Shown: one piece after another, positions 23,688-36,055 of the stretch
How positions within the stretch are numbered: position 1 is the stretch's first letter
How the letters are laid out: the number at the start of each line of letters is the position of its first letter
Origin: Collybia mongolica
Lineage: Eukaryota; Basidiomycota; Agaricomycetes; Agaricales; Clitocybaceae
Assembly: GCA_013420905.1 (NCBI GenBank)
Contig: JAAXNY010000010.1
Span: 2,232,001-2,296,000, forward strand
Reading direction: 5' to 3'
DNA length: 64,000 bases
Translations under genes and position numbers: made by a program
The notes under the pieces: generated by a model
What the model saw: only the letters and a program-made list of their open reading frames with translations
Told to the model about the DNA's origin: nothing
The model's database searches: none

Positions 23688-25752
23688 CGTCCAGCGTTGG
23701 TAAGTTTCGATTCAGGGTTACACTTGGCCCCAGTCAATATCATAATCTCCAGCTGAAATCGTTACGTGAAACCAAAAGTCAATGAGAAGGCTAGAGTTTA
23801 ATTGTGGGTTGGGGTCATGGTTCTCTTTGAATCAGATTCACTTGGGATCAAGCACGCACGTCAAGATTATGGTTGGCGCTGACGTAACAGTCAGATGAAA
23901 GGCGGCTGGCACCGGCACCATTGCAACCCGTTCTTTTTCATTCCACAGTATACGCACTCTTAACGTTCAGTCCCATATCATGGCAGGATAGAAATGTTGT
24001 CTAGGTGGAACTTTCAAAACTCAATTCCGAATTATTGTCATCAAAATCCTTCGCGACTCGGACGACTGTGGGTCTATCGTACACGTTCTCTACAATAATG
24101 TGGAAAATAAACTCCATGGGAGCATAATCCCGATTCTCGCTCCCTTCTGGCCTACAGAAGATCGAGTAGACTCAGCGGAGTTGTTGGTTACTGGCATCAC
24201 AGGCCTAGAGTGTTTATTAATGGCTTAAACGCGATGGGAAAGAGGCTGGATCCCCGCCAAGAACCCAATGTGTCACTACGTCCTAACTCTCGAACGGGCA
24301 CACAGAAACAGTAGGCCCTTGATCGTCGTGCCCGGAGCTCCTCCCCTTGTCCGTGGATCTCTCAATTCAGCATCTGACGATTCTTATCAAGGTATCCTGA
24401 AGCATCAATCGAAATGCCACGTTTATCATTAGAACTCATTCAACTGGGGTGTCTTTATATTCAGTACAGCAGTTACTGATCAATGGAAACCTGTCATGAA
24501 CCTGTAGACAATTGGTGCGATTTCCAATACCTGAGGGTTCCTTGGGTTAAAGTTAGGTGGCATCCTCGGGATTCATCTCTTTTCTCCGCCTCGAGCTCGA
24601 GATCATTTATTCGCATCATCAAAACTGCCAGCCTGAGGATCGGTTTCCGTGGATCTTTTGGTTGGTATGATATATTTATCTTCATGGGCATGGATCAAAG
24701 GAGTGATGGACCTCTACAGGTTTAGGTACCATGACAAAATTCAACAAGTCATCCCCCAACATCAACAATGCCTTGAAGAACCGCTAAGGATTTGCAGTCA
24801 CTCCATCACGAAAACACCACCGGCCAGTACAATTCAGATTATCGGAGAGTTGATCCGTTGCTCGATGTGTCATCGCTGATCGCTGATACTGAATAACATA
24901 TTCATGATATTTTTCCATGCCTGCCAGTTGACATGCAATACACACGCCCTCCAGCCCAGAACCCGGTACTGGTCCGATCGAACCCCCGACCGTTACGCAA
25001 GACTATGCTGCACTTCGGAGGGCTCGTTATGCCATTGTTTCGGCACGGCGTGAGCCTGAATATTTATCCCAACTCTTGTATCTTTAGCCCAAACCACATT
25101 GTAAGAACCCACAACACAGGTATCTAGGAATCTCATAAATTACTTCCAGCGTGCAGACCTGGCCTCGGGCGTTCGACAGTACCGTGCGGGCTAAGTATAT
25201 ACCTATATCTCATTATGGTAGATCTGGGATAGCCAAGTGGGTCGCGCTTTGACTTCAAGTTGATCAGTGAAACTTGCCGTCAGTACCTATCGCTATATGG
25301 GTTGCTTTGAGTATCCTACGGTAATGTTTCGTCGAGAAATGAGGTGTGTCGCGCCCTCGACACATAATGCCCTTTGTTCGGTTCCTTTAGACAGTAGCTG
25401 CTTCTCATCACTCTTGTGAGTCGTGTCATCCTGCGAGTCGTATCATTTGTTGGTTGGATCACATGTTTGAATGGTTTCTTCGGAATTTGTGGTTTGAGTG
25501 ACCCTGAGCTTACCATGAGCGACTCAGACCCTGACGACGCCATTGATCAATCAGCCTCGTCACGATTGAAACAACAAGAGAAGGGTAAAAGGTCTTCTAG
25601 CTTTATTATTGCCATTGTTCCGCAATCCTCTGATGTTTTCTCCCTGGCGTTGTTTTTTTGGGCTTGATTGACTATTAATAGTTCAATGTCGTATTCGGTA
25701 ACAATCCTTTTTCATCCCCACAAAACCACCATCCCCTAGAAGCTGCGTAAAC
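23688..25752. other. 2-kb region without a supported gene
   Basis: Only short frames occur. The plus-strand frame at 24483-24725 contains VKVRWHPRDSSLF, reminiscent of a WD40 strand, without further repeats. An ATG at 25514 opens an acidic N-terminus (MSDSDPDDAIDQS) that could be the first exon of the next gene, but no phase-consistent splice to it was found. Confidence 0.3.
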
Positions 25753-26932
25753 ATGAACGCTCACCCAAAACAAACAATAAAACCTATCACTGAAATTCTC
25801 GTCCACCAGATACGTCCTCGGTTGACGGATTCTCCTCAGGGGCCGATAGAGGGACTGTCTTTCAAACCTTTGTGCTTTCGTGATGCACATGGCCGCGACG
25901 TATTGTTTCCTAGCCAGGTAAAGTTGGCAGAGACTGGATAATAAGCCCGACTCTGACTCATAACTTCTGTGGGGGTCCATAGGGGCCCACTGTAAAGCTG
26001 AAAACAAAAACTTCGAGCTCACAAGCATGTGGTTCCTCGTTTAATATTTCAACGCCACCGCCATTGGAGGGGAACCATATACCCGAGGAAGTCCTGGACC
26101 AGCTGGAACGGTTGATGAGTGCTATTCAGAGATCGTGGGTCAGCTTCATTATTTTTTTTGTACACGTATCGTCCTAACTCACAACAGCGTCACTAACCAT
26201 CCACTAAGTGAATCGATTTTCGACTATCTGATCACCGTTGCGGGGCTCTCTCGTCAGTATAGTTGCGACGGATGGGAGACGTGGGCTATTCGCTCGATCA
26301 CGTCTCTCGTCGCCTCCCTGGAATCCCCTCTTATTCGCACTACCTCATCAGAGACATTTGTGCGGCTGATTCAACTCGCCAAAATACATAACGACGGGCC
26401 TCTGGGTGTGTCCGTACAGAAAACCTGGTTATCCCGTCTCAATGCGCGTGGCGTCTCTCCTGCCCTTGCCATTATCATGGCGGATGACTACAATCTTCGC
26501 CCACTTCTCAGTAGAGCTCTATATCTCCATCTGCTACAGATGGCCCCACGAATATCGAATTCACAACGAATTGACGTGGGCTCACCGTTAAGCCACCAGC
26601 AAAATCTCCGCATTTTTTCGGGATATCATTCACTCTTGGGGTATTGGAATCGTCTATGTAAATATCCACCTGAATTTCCGGAGGTTGAGGGATGCAAGTC
26701 CCACACTTGTTGCCTGACCGCTTGGAAGTCTGCATGGTCAAGGGAAATTCTAGAAGAACGTGCTCCTTCCGTCGACGTTATGACACGTCTACAATTTGTC
26801 TCCGATCGGCTTGGGAATAATTTGATTGTGGGAGCGTCCATGTCAGATGAGTGTAGAATCTCGGCATTGGCGGCTCTTGTGAACCTGCGAAAAGGGTTGT
26901 GGGAAAATATGCATCATTACTTTGACCTGTAG
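25753..26932 (+). CDS. Divergent BTB-family protein, N-terminus uncertain (353+ aa)
   Basis: Three exons, 25753-25917, 25983-26134 and 26188-26932, give 354 codons from the first in-frame ATG. The C-terminal 290 residues align by eye with the BTB protein at 4.5-6.0 kb: PLEGNHIPEEVLDQL matches the end of the BTB fold, SRQYSCDGWETWAIRSI matches NKYSFKSVETWALDAI, and the last 100 residues share LxFVSDRLGxN-type helices. The first strands of the BTB fold (EDGSCILLVEDTLF in the paralogue) are missing or hidden in unassigned exons upstream; ITEILVHQIRPRLTDSP may correspond to the LFNVHRTILSRDTS helix. Either exons near 25.5-25.75 kb complete the domain or it is degenerate. Confidence 0.6.
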
Positions 26933-26972
26933 GCTCCTTATATACCGCTACAACATGTCGGAGAAGACCAAG

Positions 26973-29598
26973 TTACTTCTCTGAATCAACTCCCCTACCA
27001 GCGTCTATCGGCCTATCAGTACCAATAGCAACGATGGAGCCCTCCTCTTCATCCATCTTGCGGAAGAATACCCAGATTAAAACTGTGGATATAACGCATC
27101 CAACTCCGACCCCGACGAAAGGCCAGATGAGATTTGGGTCCAAGAAGAATGGAGAGACAATGAGAGTGAGTGCACTGGAAAGAGCGCCCGTAAAAAGCAC
27201 GAGCGAAAAGATCAGCCCCTTCATCTGCTGGGGGGCGCGAGTATAGGCTCTACACGAGATAAGAATGGAATATCAATATCAATGCATGCACTTTGATCCA
27301 AACTTACATCTCGTATGATGTAAGGATGACAAGCAGCTCTCCGATCGCCGGGAGCGTGTACAGAGGCATCTGAATCCAGATACTCAGCGGTGAAACGGCC
27401 GTGCCGATTGTACATGTTGAGGCATAATAACCACAAGGAGAAGTTTCGTAGACACGCCATTGGAGAATTGCACTAATAACCATTGATATTGTGATGAAAA
27501 CGAAACCGGCGACAACTAGAATAAATCATGAGTAAATTCAACACCGCAGAGCGAACGCCCAGAAAAGCAAACACACTACGGCGAATTGGTGAAAAGTTGA
27601 TGCCGATCTTACGGAGGTATGGATAGATCTCAGATATTTAGGGTTAATGGGGCGGTATAATCGGATGAAAGGCCAGACCTACACCATAATTCAATACAGG
27701 CGCCATCACAAGGATTGTGATTGGGTTGAAGTTCGATAAGAGATCGTTTGGGGCACCGTTTGTGGTCATGCTACCTGCCTGGCTGATTTGGATTCCACCC
27801 AAACCACCGTCCGCGATGAAGAATATGGGAAGGAAGGCACTACGTATAGGATGTGCATAAGAAAGGAAAGAATGCGGTTGCTTTGTGAACATACAAAAGT
27901 TTACAGGCATCAAACGTTCGGCGAATCTCGTCCACGAAATCATCATCCCATTTGATCCAACTGTATTTTTTGTCATTGACTCCACGTTCTGCAGCAATCC
28001 GTGACTTTGCACAGAAACCACATCAGCCAAGAACTGCGGCCCGTTATCATCAACTCACCGGTTTCGCGGAATTCCAGAAATCATCACCACCTTTGACAGC
28101 AGCCCTTATGCCTCCTCGCGAGATAACCGTTTTTCCAACATTCCAGCTATCCAAGACGACTGAGCCTTGAGGAGGTAGCTTGATGAGAGGTTTGTATGTG
28201 ATCAAAAGGAAGACGGGCATGATAAAGAAGATGATAAGCGGAACCAGGAAGGAGAGCCAATAGCCTATGCGCTTCTCGGCATCTGAGGGGTGTGACCATG
28301 AAGATTACCTCAGAGGGCACAAAAAGGAAACCTTACAACTTGTTCCTAGCCTGATAAAGGCGCCTAGATTAATACTCCAATAGTATGCCTTCAAATAGAT
28401 GAGTAATCATGATAATGGTGGATTTTACAGCTTACGAGCATGATGTTCTGGGTCGTTACACCTGGATCAAGAATTACTCGTTCTCCAGACTTCAAAGTTG
28501 TGACACGTTGAGCTTGGATTGGGGCTTGATCAGCCATCAGAGGGGCGACACTGTATTCAGAACCAAGGGAAAAACTTGGTGCTCAAAGAAGTAGTTTGAA
28601 GCCGGGTACATACTTGGCCTTGATCATTCCGGTCCCCACCGATAACACGAAAACTGAAATGGCAAATGGGACGAGTGCATGTCCTCCCTGTATGATCTTC
28701 GGAAGTCCGGCTGGTGTACATCAGCAATTCTGTTGAGTATTGGAATGTTGTTCGGATTTGAGTAGATACTAACCGACAAGGAGAATGATGTGAGAAATCG
28801 CCCCAATCGCGGTCCCGACACAAATGGTCTTGTACTGTCCAGAGAATTAGGGTTCAAGTTACCGGCCCAGGTAAAATCCAAGGAGTGCCACTCACGCGGC
28901 CCCATTTCGTATCGGCAAGTATGCCACCAAAAACCTATCAGTGGTGATTTTCTGTAGCTTGCAGTCACAATTTTTATGACTTACTGGAAATATATCTATA
29001 ATAACACGTGAAAACGAATTTCACAAGTCGCAGCTATTGCTTACAAGCGACAAAAGCGAACGAAGTTGTCAATGCTGTGGCAACCGGTATACCCAAGCCA
29101 AGAGCTCCGGGAGTTAATTGTGTACCTGCAGGTGTCGCTCCTGCGCCGTTTCCACCAGGAGGCAGAGGTCGCTGGATGAAGTTGAAGAACGCTTAAAAGG
29201 CAACGAGTTCAGGTCCGCAGAACCAGATAATCGGTCTGTGGGTACCTCCTGTACACCCATAATAACTCGCACGTTCGGCTGATGCGTCGATAGTAAGTAA
29301 AATGTGTGGCAGAAAAACAGAACTTTGTTCACCGAATTCCACGATTGCAATTGCATATGCTGGCCATGGTATGGTTGCACTAACAAGTCGTAGAGTAGCT
29401 CGTTCTTCATCTGTCGGCAGACGATCTTCGTTTAGTCCACCGTCAGACTTATTATCAAAATCTTCAGTATTTCTGGCAATGTTGTCATTGTTGACTGGTC
29501 CGCTTCGCGTCACTTCCTCCTTCTTGTCCTGTTCATATTCGGCTGATGGTAGAGGTTAGTGGTTGATCGTATATTTTAAGCTATATTGACTCACCCAT
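26973..29598 (-). CDS. PTR2: POT/PTR2-family proton-coupled oligopeptide transporter (597 aa)
   Basis: Sixteen exons on the minus strand join into 598 codons, from ATG at 29598-29596 to TAA at 26975-26973. The first coding exon is only ATGG (29598-29595) and exon 5 is 11 nt (28995-28985). PTR signatures are present: AYAIAIVEFAERASYYG (EXXER motif), GGILADTKWGRYKTI, GTGMIKANVSPLMADQAP, and YYWSINLGAF (the second PTR motif). Later membrane segments include FVFITISMVISAILQ and LIFSLVLFTGALSSALTLIV. The N-terminal 50 residues are acidic and cytosolic-type. It should import di- and tripeptides with protons at the plasma membrane. It is divergent from the secreted S28 peptidase gene 1 kb away, fitting uptake of its products. 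Confidence 0.92.
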
Positions 29599-30604
29599 TG
29601 AATTTATGTGAACGTGCAAGAAGCTGGGGTATCAGACGAGAAGAGTAATCTGGGAAAAGATGCCGGTTTATAGGACGGGAAATGAGCGGTAAAGCTTTTC
29701 CGAAGGGGATGAGATGGTCCAGATCGAGGGGAAGTACCTCGCAAGCGTTCTATTCTTGTAGTATCTGAAAGAGGACCATGCGTCCCGCGCTTGACCTCAT
29801 CCATCGTCCTAGCGGGACCGTTTCCGTTGTGTTGGAAGGGTGGCTCCAGTCACCTGGTCAACGGTACATACTGCAACAAGTGTCGGTCCGAGTTATTATG
29901 TTAGTGGCTGGGACGTTCCTCCCCTTTCAACAGCAGACAACTGAGCGCAGCGAAAGGCGCCGGATAATTAAGGTTTTAGATCGGTTTTACAATATCGGAA
30001 TGCGTCCAGTTGGGTCGTGGGATGGCAGATAGAGTTTTGGCTTAGCAATAAGATGACCGCTCAGACGACCGAATTTGCTGGGGCATGGATTGGTGACAAT
30101 GCAAAATCCTGATACCACGGCGTGTAGGTCAGCCACTATGACAGCTCCATACGAGTAGATGGATATCGAATCAGCGTAAGTAAAAACTGCACCGGGCTTG
30201 GGGAAGGCGGATGTAAGAGGATAATCAAATATGCACCACAAGGAAACATTTCCTGTTTTGGGGGACCGGGCCGTCATACGATCATGCCTCTGTCGAAGCA
30301 TGTTTTCCTACGTTTTTAGATCGAGTGGCCGGAGAATGGAGTCGCTGAGGCGCATCTCTGTTACTAGTAGCATGACATGTAGTATCTGAGGCAGATTAGG
30401 AATACTTAGCGACGAGGACTCGGAGGAAAGGAAGGAGTGTGACAAGTCGACAAGCCGATTGTGTGACGGACGCGACTGAATCTCACGTGATCGTTCCCAT
30501 GACTGTCAGCTGTGGGGAAATTTCAAAGAAATCCGGGGCTGAACTCGCTTCCTTGAATTCATCAACGCTAGCATGAGGGTGCAAAATTTACGTTCCGTAC
30601 CACC
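29599..30604. other. Shared 1-kb region between divergent transporter and peptidase genes
   Basis: No supported coding. Frames of 66-104 codons occur on both strands without recognisable content. It must hold the promoters of the minus-strand transporter and the plus-strand peptidase. A TCACGTGATC motif near 30482-30491 contains a CACGTG E-box core 120 bp before the peptidase start. Confidence 0.45.
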
Positions 30605-32941
30605 ATGAAGCTCGCCGGCCTAGGACGTCTTACTCAGGTATACTCCCTTGTCATTTTCAGCGTCGCTATCCATGCTGCTCCGAATTCTGGCCTTCTCAAC
30701 GTCTTAGGCCCTCAGGGAGTGAACCTGTGGATGCTCGAGAAAGCTCAATCCTCAGCTACAAGCTCCCGACTCCGAATCGAAGCACGTATGTTCTTAGCCC
30801 AAGACTCTTCGAAGCTCGTGGATCATGATGGCATGGCTGAATTCCCTGAACAATGGTTCTCACAACCTCTCGACCACTTTTCGAATAGACCAAGCCATAC
30901 ATTCAAACAACGATACTGGGTGAACAAAAGACACTACAAACCTGGAGGGGGTGGCCCCGTCATAGTTCTGGATGGTGGTGAGACTAGTGGTGAGGTGTGT
31001 GTTGCCCTTCAGCTCCAGAGCGCACAATTCAAGGATGGAATTTTTAGGACCGAATAACGTTCTTGGACACAGGAATCGTGGAAATTTTGGCTAAAGCAAC
31101 GGGTGGCCTGGGGGTCGTATTGGAACATCGATACTACGGTATTTTTTATTGCATAAATAATTAGTCCTCTTGTATCCTCATATCCTTTCAGGTGAATCCA
31201 TCCCTGTCGACAACCTCACAACAGATTCATTACGGTATGCTTCTGGATATTAGTGGTGCGAGTCTCTTATACGTTCTTAGGTGGCTCAACAATGAACAAG
31301 CTGCGGCCGATAGTGCAAACTTCATGGCCAAGGTCAAGTTCGAAGGGATCGACGAAGACCTGACAGCACCGGACACGCCATGGATATACTTCGGGGTATG
31401 AATGTTTCAATTCTTGCCCGCTGGTCCTTGTGCTCAACGCTACCAGGGATCGTATGCCGGCGCCAGAGCTGCTCACATGAAAGTTCTTTATCCTGACCTG
31501 GTTTATGGTTCCATTGCATCTAGCGGTCCGTCTTGATCAGCTTGTCCTATAAATACAGGTCGCTGATAAATCACTATAGCGGTGACACATGCTGCCATCA
31601 CTAACTGGCAATACATGGAGATAGTTCGGCAAGCAGCTGACCCCAAGTGTTCCTCTCACCTTGAGAATTCTGTCAAGCAAATCGATTTCATTCTGGATCA
31701 TAAGCGCTTCTCTCGTCCTCTCAAGGCGCTTTTTGGCTTAGCTGATCTGAAACATGACGTGGATTTTGTTTCCGTGGTTCAGGTTAGTCGAAGTGATCAT
31801 GAAGCCGCATCATTTCTTACCTTTCTTTCTATTGCCCAGAGTCCATTAGGCTCATGGCAATCAAAAAACTGGGACCCTGCTATTGGGAGCACCCGTTTCG
31901 ACCAGTTTTGTGCAGCATTGAGCGCACCCTTCGGCAATTTCACAGCTGCCGCCGAATTACCCTTTAACCATGCTGAGAGGATGGTTCCTATTAGCGATGG
32001 GTTTTCTGTGGATTTTTCGATCATAAATTATGCAAACTACATAAAGAAGGCAAGTTTTTGAATTCCAACTGATTGTACTCCATCTAAAAGCCCTTTTTTG
32101 TTTCGCAGAACACTGTATCGCGCTGCTCATCGGATTCAACCGTAGAGGATGTAAGCATACACTAACACCCACCTACATATCCAATACCCTCCTTAAACTG
32201 CTCTAGTGCTTTGGAACATTCAATGATACAAGATACCAAGAAACCACACTAGACCAAGATTGGCGTTTATGGCAATTCCAGGTCTGTACACAATGGGGAT
32301 ATTTCACAGTGAGTTCATAGTGTTCTTCGTACATACTTCAACTGATTTCCTTGCCTTAGACAGCCCCACCTGACCGGAACCATCCACGCATTATCTCAAA
32401 ACGACTCGACCTGGCATACGAATCCAAGATATGCAAACAGGTAGAACCTGCTCCTCTATTGTAACATTCCCACTCACGGAGTCTAGGCGTTCTTACCAGG
32501 AAAGCACTTCACCGTGCCTTCGCTTCCTAACATTACCGCGGTAAATGCGCTTGGCGACTTTGACCTTGCTGCGGACCGCCTGGCGTTTATTGACGGAGAA
32601 GGTATGTGACCCATGGGGTCTAAGCACTGGAAAATATGTTAACATATATGTGAAGTCGATCCTTGGAGGCCAGATACGCCCCATAGCGATGATGCTAACG
32701 GCCGAGAAGATACTATTCTTCGCCCATTCAAGCTCATTCCTCGTACGTTCTTCTTTTCCACAGCCCACTTGATATGTCGTATTAACTCAGTCACACATCT
32801 TTAGAGGCTGTTCATCACTGGGATGAAAATGGACTGGCGAATTCATTCGAAGAGCCTCCAGACATTCAGAAGATCCATGGAGAGACGATCGCGTTCGTTA
32901 CCGAGTGGTTGAAAGATTTCAAGAAACCTAGTAAAGACTGA
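30605..32941 (+). CDS. Secreted serine peptidase, family S28 (564 aa)
   Basis: Thirteen exons from 30605-30994 to 32805-32941 give 565 codons. The N-terminus is a signal peptide (LTQVYSLVIFSVAIHA, cut near Ala25). S28 landmarks: EQWFSQPLDHFSN, FKQRYWVN, GPVIVLDGGET, LGVVLEHRYYGESIP and the nucleophile motif GGSYAG with Ser215. The rest of the triad is probably Asp492 (EVDPWRPD) and His523 or His524 (QAVHHWDENG). Family members are Pro-Xaa carboxypeptidases or dipeptidyl/tripeptidyl peptidases active outside the cell. N-glycosylation-type sites such as NFT, NDT and NIT are present. Intron 7 (32050-32108) uses a GC donor (GCAAGT). Divergent from the peptide transporter. Confidence 0.9.
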
Positions 32942-34754
32942 TGGAGGATGAGGAATACATGGTCACTTTGTGTGATCCAAGCTATGTACTGTTCATATTA
33001 TCTTAGTAAGTATGTCCCCTCGTTCGATACCTAAATGTTCAGCCATGATCGGATCATTGCTTCTCGCATCTCGGATGTTGAAAAACCATGTGAAGTTATG
33101 AACATCGATGACGGCCACCGCCAAGCCTGAAGCATCAGTACTTATTTGGTGGTTTACAATCCTCTTCGACCCCGAAGATTCCGATGGTCGGTCATTTGCG
33201 TGCACGTCGGCGGCAAATGAGATATCATGATGAAAGATTACCTTGAAGACTCACCCTACGCCACCAAGCCCACTTGTCCCGATAGCCAGCACCACACCTC
33301 ACCGTTGGATACAGGATGTACTGTGCGGTGCTATACAACGACTATGCAGCGGAAGACGGCAGGGCTGCTGTGCAAGGTAAGCGAAAATATGGGACGCCGT
33401 CGGGGTATCATTGATCTGAGGTTATGCAGGATGTTATTGGGATCTCTATACTGCTGTCAACTCGCCACGGCCCTACCCCTGGCTTGTCCGATCAACGCTA
33501 CGTCATCCACTTCTCTGAGGAGTTATGACCCAAATGGTGTTATATTGTGAAGAGCTGATATACATCTTCGCGGAGTTCCAAGTATGTGTTGAAAATATGA
33601 ATTTCAAGTTTCCCCTCATGTGCATGACATGCTGGGCGCTGCTGTGTGGCAGCGCAACTGACGAGCTCTTCGAAAGACGTACAGTCGACAACGATCAAAA
33701 CAATCAAGGCAATTTATTTGTTTACCAAGACTATCCGCTCATGCATCCAGAAAAAGTCTGATCTACTGGAAAATTTCGAGCCTGTTGGACAACAGTATGA
33801 ACGACATAGAGGGGCTATGCGCTACGAACGACAAACACCCACCGAATCTAGACATAAACCCAAAGGTCAAAACCAGAGTCAACTGCATACCCCGACCATC
33901 TAGCCCACCCTGAGGTACATCATCTGACCTCATCTATCTTCTTTATCATATCTGATGCCTTATCGATCCATTAGAGCTTACCCACAATCGCGTTCCCCAT
34001 TCCATCCACCGTCTTCCACCCCACAAGTTCATTACAAAAAAATGCATCATCAGACCGCCTCATCAATCCCTATCGTCGATCGTTGGCCCCTATGACCTGC
34101 CATCCACCAGCATCCCTCCAGAACGATCCAAAACGAGTTTCAATTTCCATCGAACTCTATCGCGTTTTGCGAGGTGCAAGCATAGATCTCGGTCAGCCGC
34201 TGGATTTGCTCGTTCTGTAGGGCAAGATATCATTTGCAGGTCATCAAGCGCGCTAAGACCTTGGCCAAACAAGACAATCTCCCGGAGATTAAAACGAGTC
34301 GTTTTTAGGAACCCACCTGACTCATTTCTCTAATAATCTGAGAACGGTAGGCGCTAATCGATGCCCATTAAACCCTCGTCAAACTCAAAAGCCAACCTGA
34401 TATTATCACCAGAGAAATAGCTATAGATTTCCCTAAGTCATTACACAAATTAGTGCGGCACAAGCTTTTCAATGTTGATAATCATCTGCAATATGGAGGA
34501 GAGGAATGTCCTGTCCTGGGCTAAGCGCATTCCATGGCCCACTGAATCACTACAATGATTCGCACGTTAATGGTTGCGCAACTTCTTACACAATTACCTC
34601 GATAAATAGGTGATGCCTTTGATTCTATCCAGTCCAGCTCATTGGAAGAATTCTCATACGCAGCGAGTACTATATCTCTCCCTGATAATTATCAAGACTG
34701 ACCTCGTTGAACCAAGGATCAAATTTTACTTAGAACTCCAACTTGCGCGCCTTT
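32942..34754. other. 1.8-kb region without a supported gene
   Basis: Frames up to 107 codons on the plus strand (33227-33550) and 70 on the minus (32993-33205) have no recognisable motif, and no in-phase splicing joins them. Composition is mixed. Nothing repeated was noticed by eye. Confidence 0.35.
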
Positions 34755-35046
34755 TCCTCACAGCATGTCGTTCGGGTTTCACTGCTATTGCCACCATCTG
34801 CACAGCAGCGGTCGATAACCGTTTTCTCGAGAAACCTACATGTCCGACAAATGTATCGTGTAGATGCCCAGGGGGAACGCCGCAAGGTAAACATTATGAA
34901 TTTTGCCCCAAAGATTCTACCGACTTTGGGCGCTGGGGGAATCCGACCTACGTGATGTTTTAGTGCAACTCCCAGGCAGGTGTTGCTACTATGGATCAAG
35001 GGCTGAGTGCGGCGTATCTGATGATTATCACAGTTATCGCAGTTAG
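34755..35046 (+). pseudogene. Degenerate copy of the Kex2-type Cys-rich secreted peptide
   Basis: The frame FTAIATICTAAVDNRFLEKP, then TCPTNVSCRCPGGTPQG, aligns with the intact paralogues at 35.76 and 53.17 kb, but several lesions are visible. No in-frame start Met precedes the hydrophobic leader. The Lys-Arg processing site has become Lys-Pro. A TAG (34961-34963) replaces the Glu codon of FECN, and a one-base offset in the following CAGGCAGG shifts RCCYYGSRAEC into another frame. The remaining frame ends at TAG 35044-35046. It is closest in layout to the copy 0.7 kb downstream, so this is the decayed member of a tandem pair. Confidence 0.75.
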
Positions 35047-35758
35047 TCTTATGGAGTATCATGACAGTAAACGGAAGACCCTAGTAGAAAGAATCAAATA
35101 TCGAAATTAGTTGCAGTACGCGTAATTTGCGTACTTGTATGACAAGAACCGTGTTGTGGTGCGTCGGCTGTGGGCTGGTAGAGTTCCCTTCCGCGTTCAA
35201 GGTGTCGACACGCTGGCGGGACATTCCCATGGTCCGTATGCATGACGCGTACGTCGTGCGGGTGCGAAAACATGACTGTCTTGTGGATAGCCAGAACTTG
35301 AATAATCTTTCCGCAGTTGGCTCTCGTAATCGAGCAACCTTGGAACACTTAAGGAATAGCCAAGTATGGTAAGTACCCTTGCATTGCGATACAGGCAGAA
35401 AATAACCCCACAATGTTTGATAACGATCAGCAAAGATCAGAGGCAGGAAACGCCGCAACAGGCTTCCTGGTCGTGTTCGCTCCCTGATGGTACGTACACA
35501 TCGCTTGCACCTCAGAATAAATAGAGTGAAGGCTTGTCTGATTACATTCAACCCAACTAGGGAACGTTACTTGTGAGTGCACTCTCCGCCACCCTCCCCA
35601 ACACCCTCTTTCTGTGATTAAGGATTGGAACTGCACCTCAAACTCTGATACCTATTACACCTTCAACCGACTGTTCCGGTTCCTATTCATTACCCGTATG
35701 CACAGTGGGAAACACCTCCCGAACATTCTTAACTAATGACACGTTTATCTTTCTCAGA
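35047..35758. other. Spacer between pseudogene and intact Cys-rich peptide gene
   Basis: The minus-strand frame of 156 codons at 35081-35551 and overlapping shorter frames show no recognisable features. The 100 bp before 35759 are CT-rich and probably promoter. Confidence 0.35.
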
Positions 35759-36055
35759 ATGTTGATCAAGTGGCTCTCTATCACACTCGCTGCTATTGCC
35801 ACTGCACAGGCAGCAGCATTCGATGATGCTTTACCGGGGAAACGCAGCTGTACTCGTAACGGATGCAGGTGTCAACCAGGCAGTGGTGCAGGACTTATAT
35901 GTGGAAGTTGCCCCGAAATTCTGGATCTCGGAACTGGAGGGCAATTAAACGGGGTGTTTGAGTGCAACCTAACTGGCGACTGTTGCTATTATGGAGAGAG
36001 TACTAACTGTGCCCTTACTTGCAACAGGCCTTGGAAAAGTTCCAATAGCAGTTGA
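35759..36055 (+). CDS. Small secreted ten-cysteine peptide precursor, copy 1 (98 aa)
   Basis: A single exon from ATG 35759 to TGA 36053-36055. A signal peptide (MLIKWLSITLAAIATAQA) is followed by a short propeptide ending in Lys-Arg (DDALPGKR), a typical Kex2 site. The mature part, about 67 residues, has ten cysteines in the pattern C-x4-C-x-C-x9-C-x2-C-x17-C-x5-CC-x7-C-x3-C. It matches the 53.17-kb copy almost position for position, including GNGC-like start, FECN and CCYYG. I do not know the family name. Expected to be secreted and disulphide-rich; an effector-, hydrophobin-unrelated or signalling role is open. No intron is needed. Confidence 0.8.
   Translation: MLIKWLSITLAAIATAQAAAFDDALPGKRSCTRNGCRCQPGSGAGLICGSCPEILDLGTGGQLNGVFECNLTGDCCYYGESTNCALTCNRPWKSSNSS

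Noticed and set aside
25210..25290. tRNA-like sequence (GATAGCCAAGTGGG followed by CTTTGACTTCAAG)
   Set aside because: It resembles the D-arm and anticodon region of a tRNA, but there is no T-arm GTTCGAATC-type sequence and no pairing acceptor stem.
27034..27246. Plus-strand frame opposite the transporter gene
   Set aside because: Antisense shadow of the last exon of the PTR2 gene.
29987..30301. Minus-strand frame of 104 codons between transporter and peptidase
   Set aside because: No motif, no splice partner, and it occupies the shared promoter region.
35081..35551. Minus-strand frame of 156 codons
   Set aside because: Overlaps several equally long shadow frames, no recognised features, and it has an unusual Arg/Thr-rich composition.
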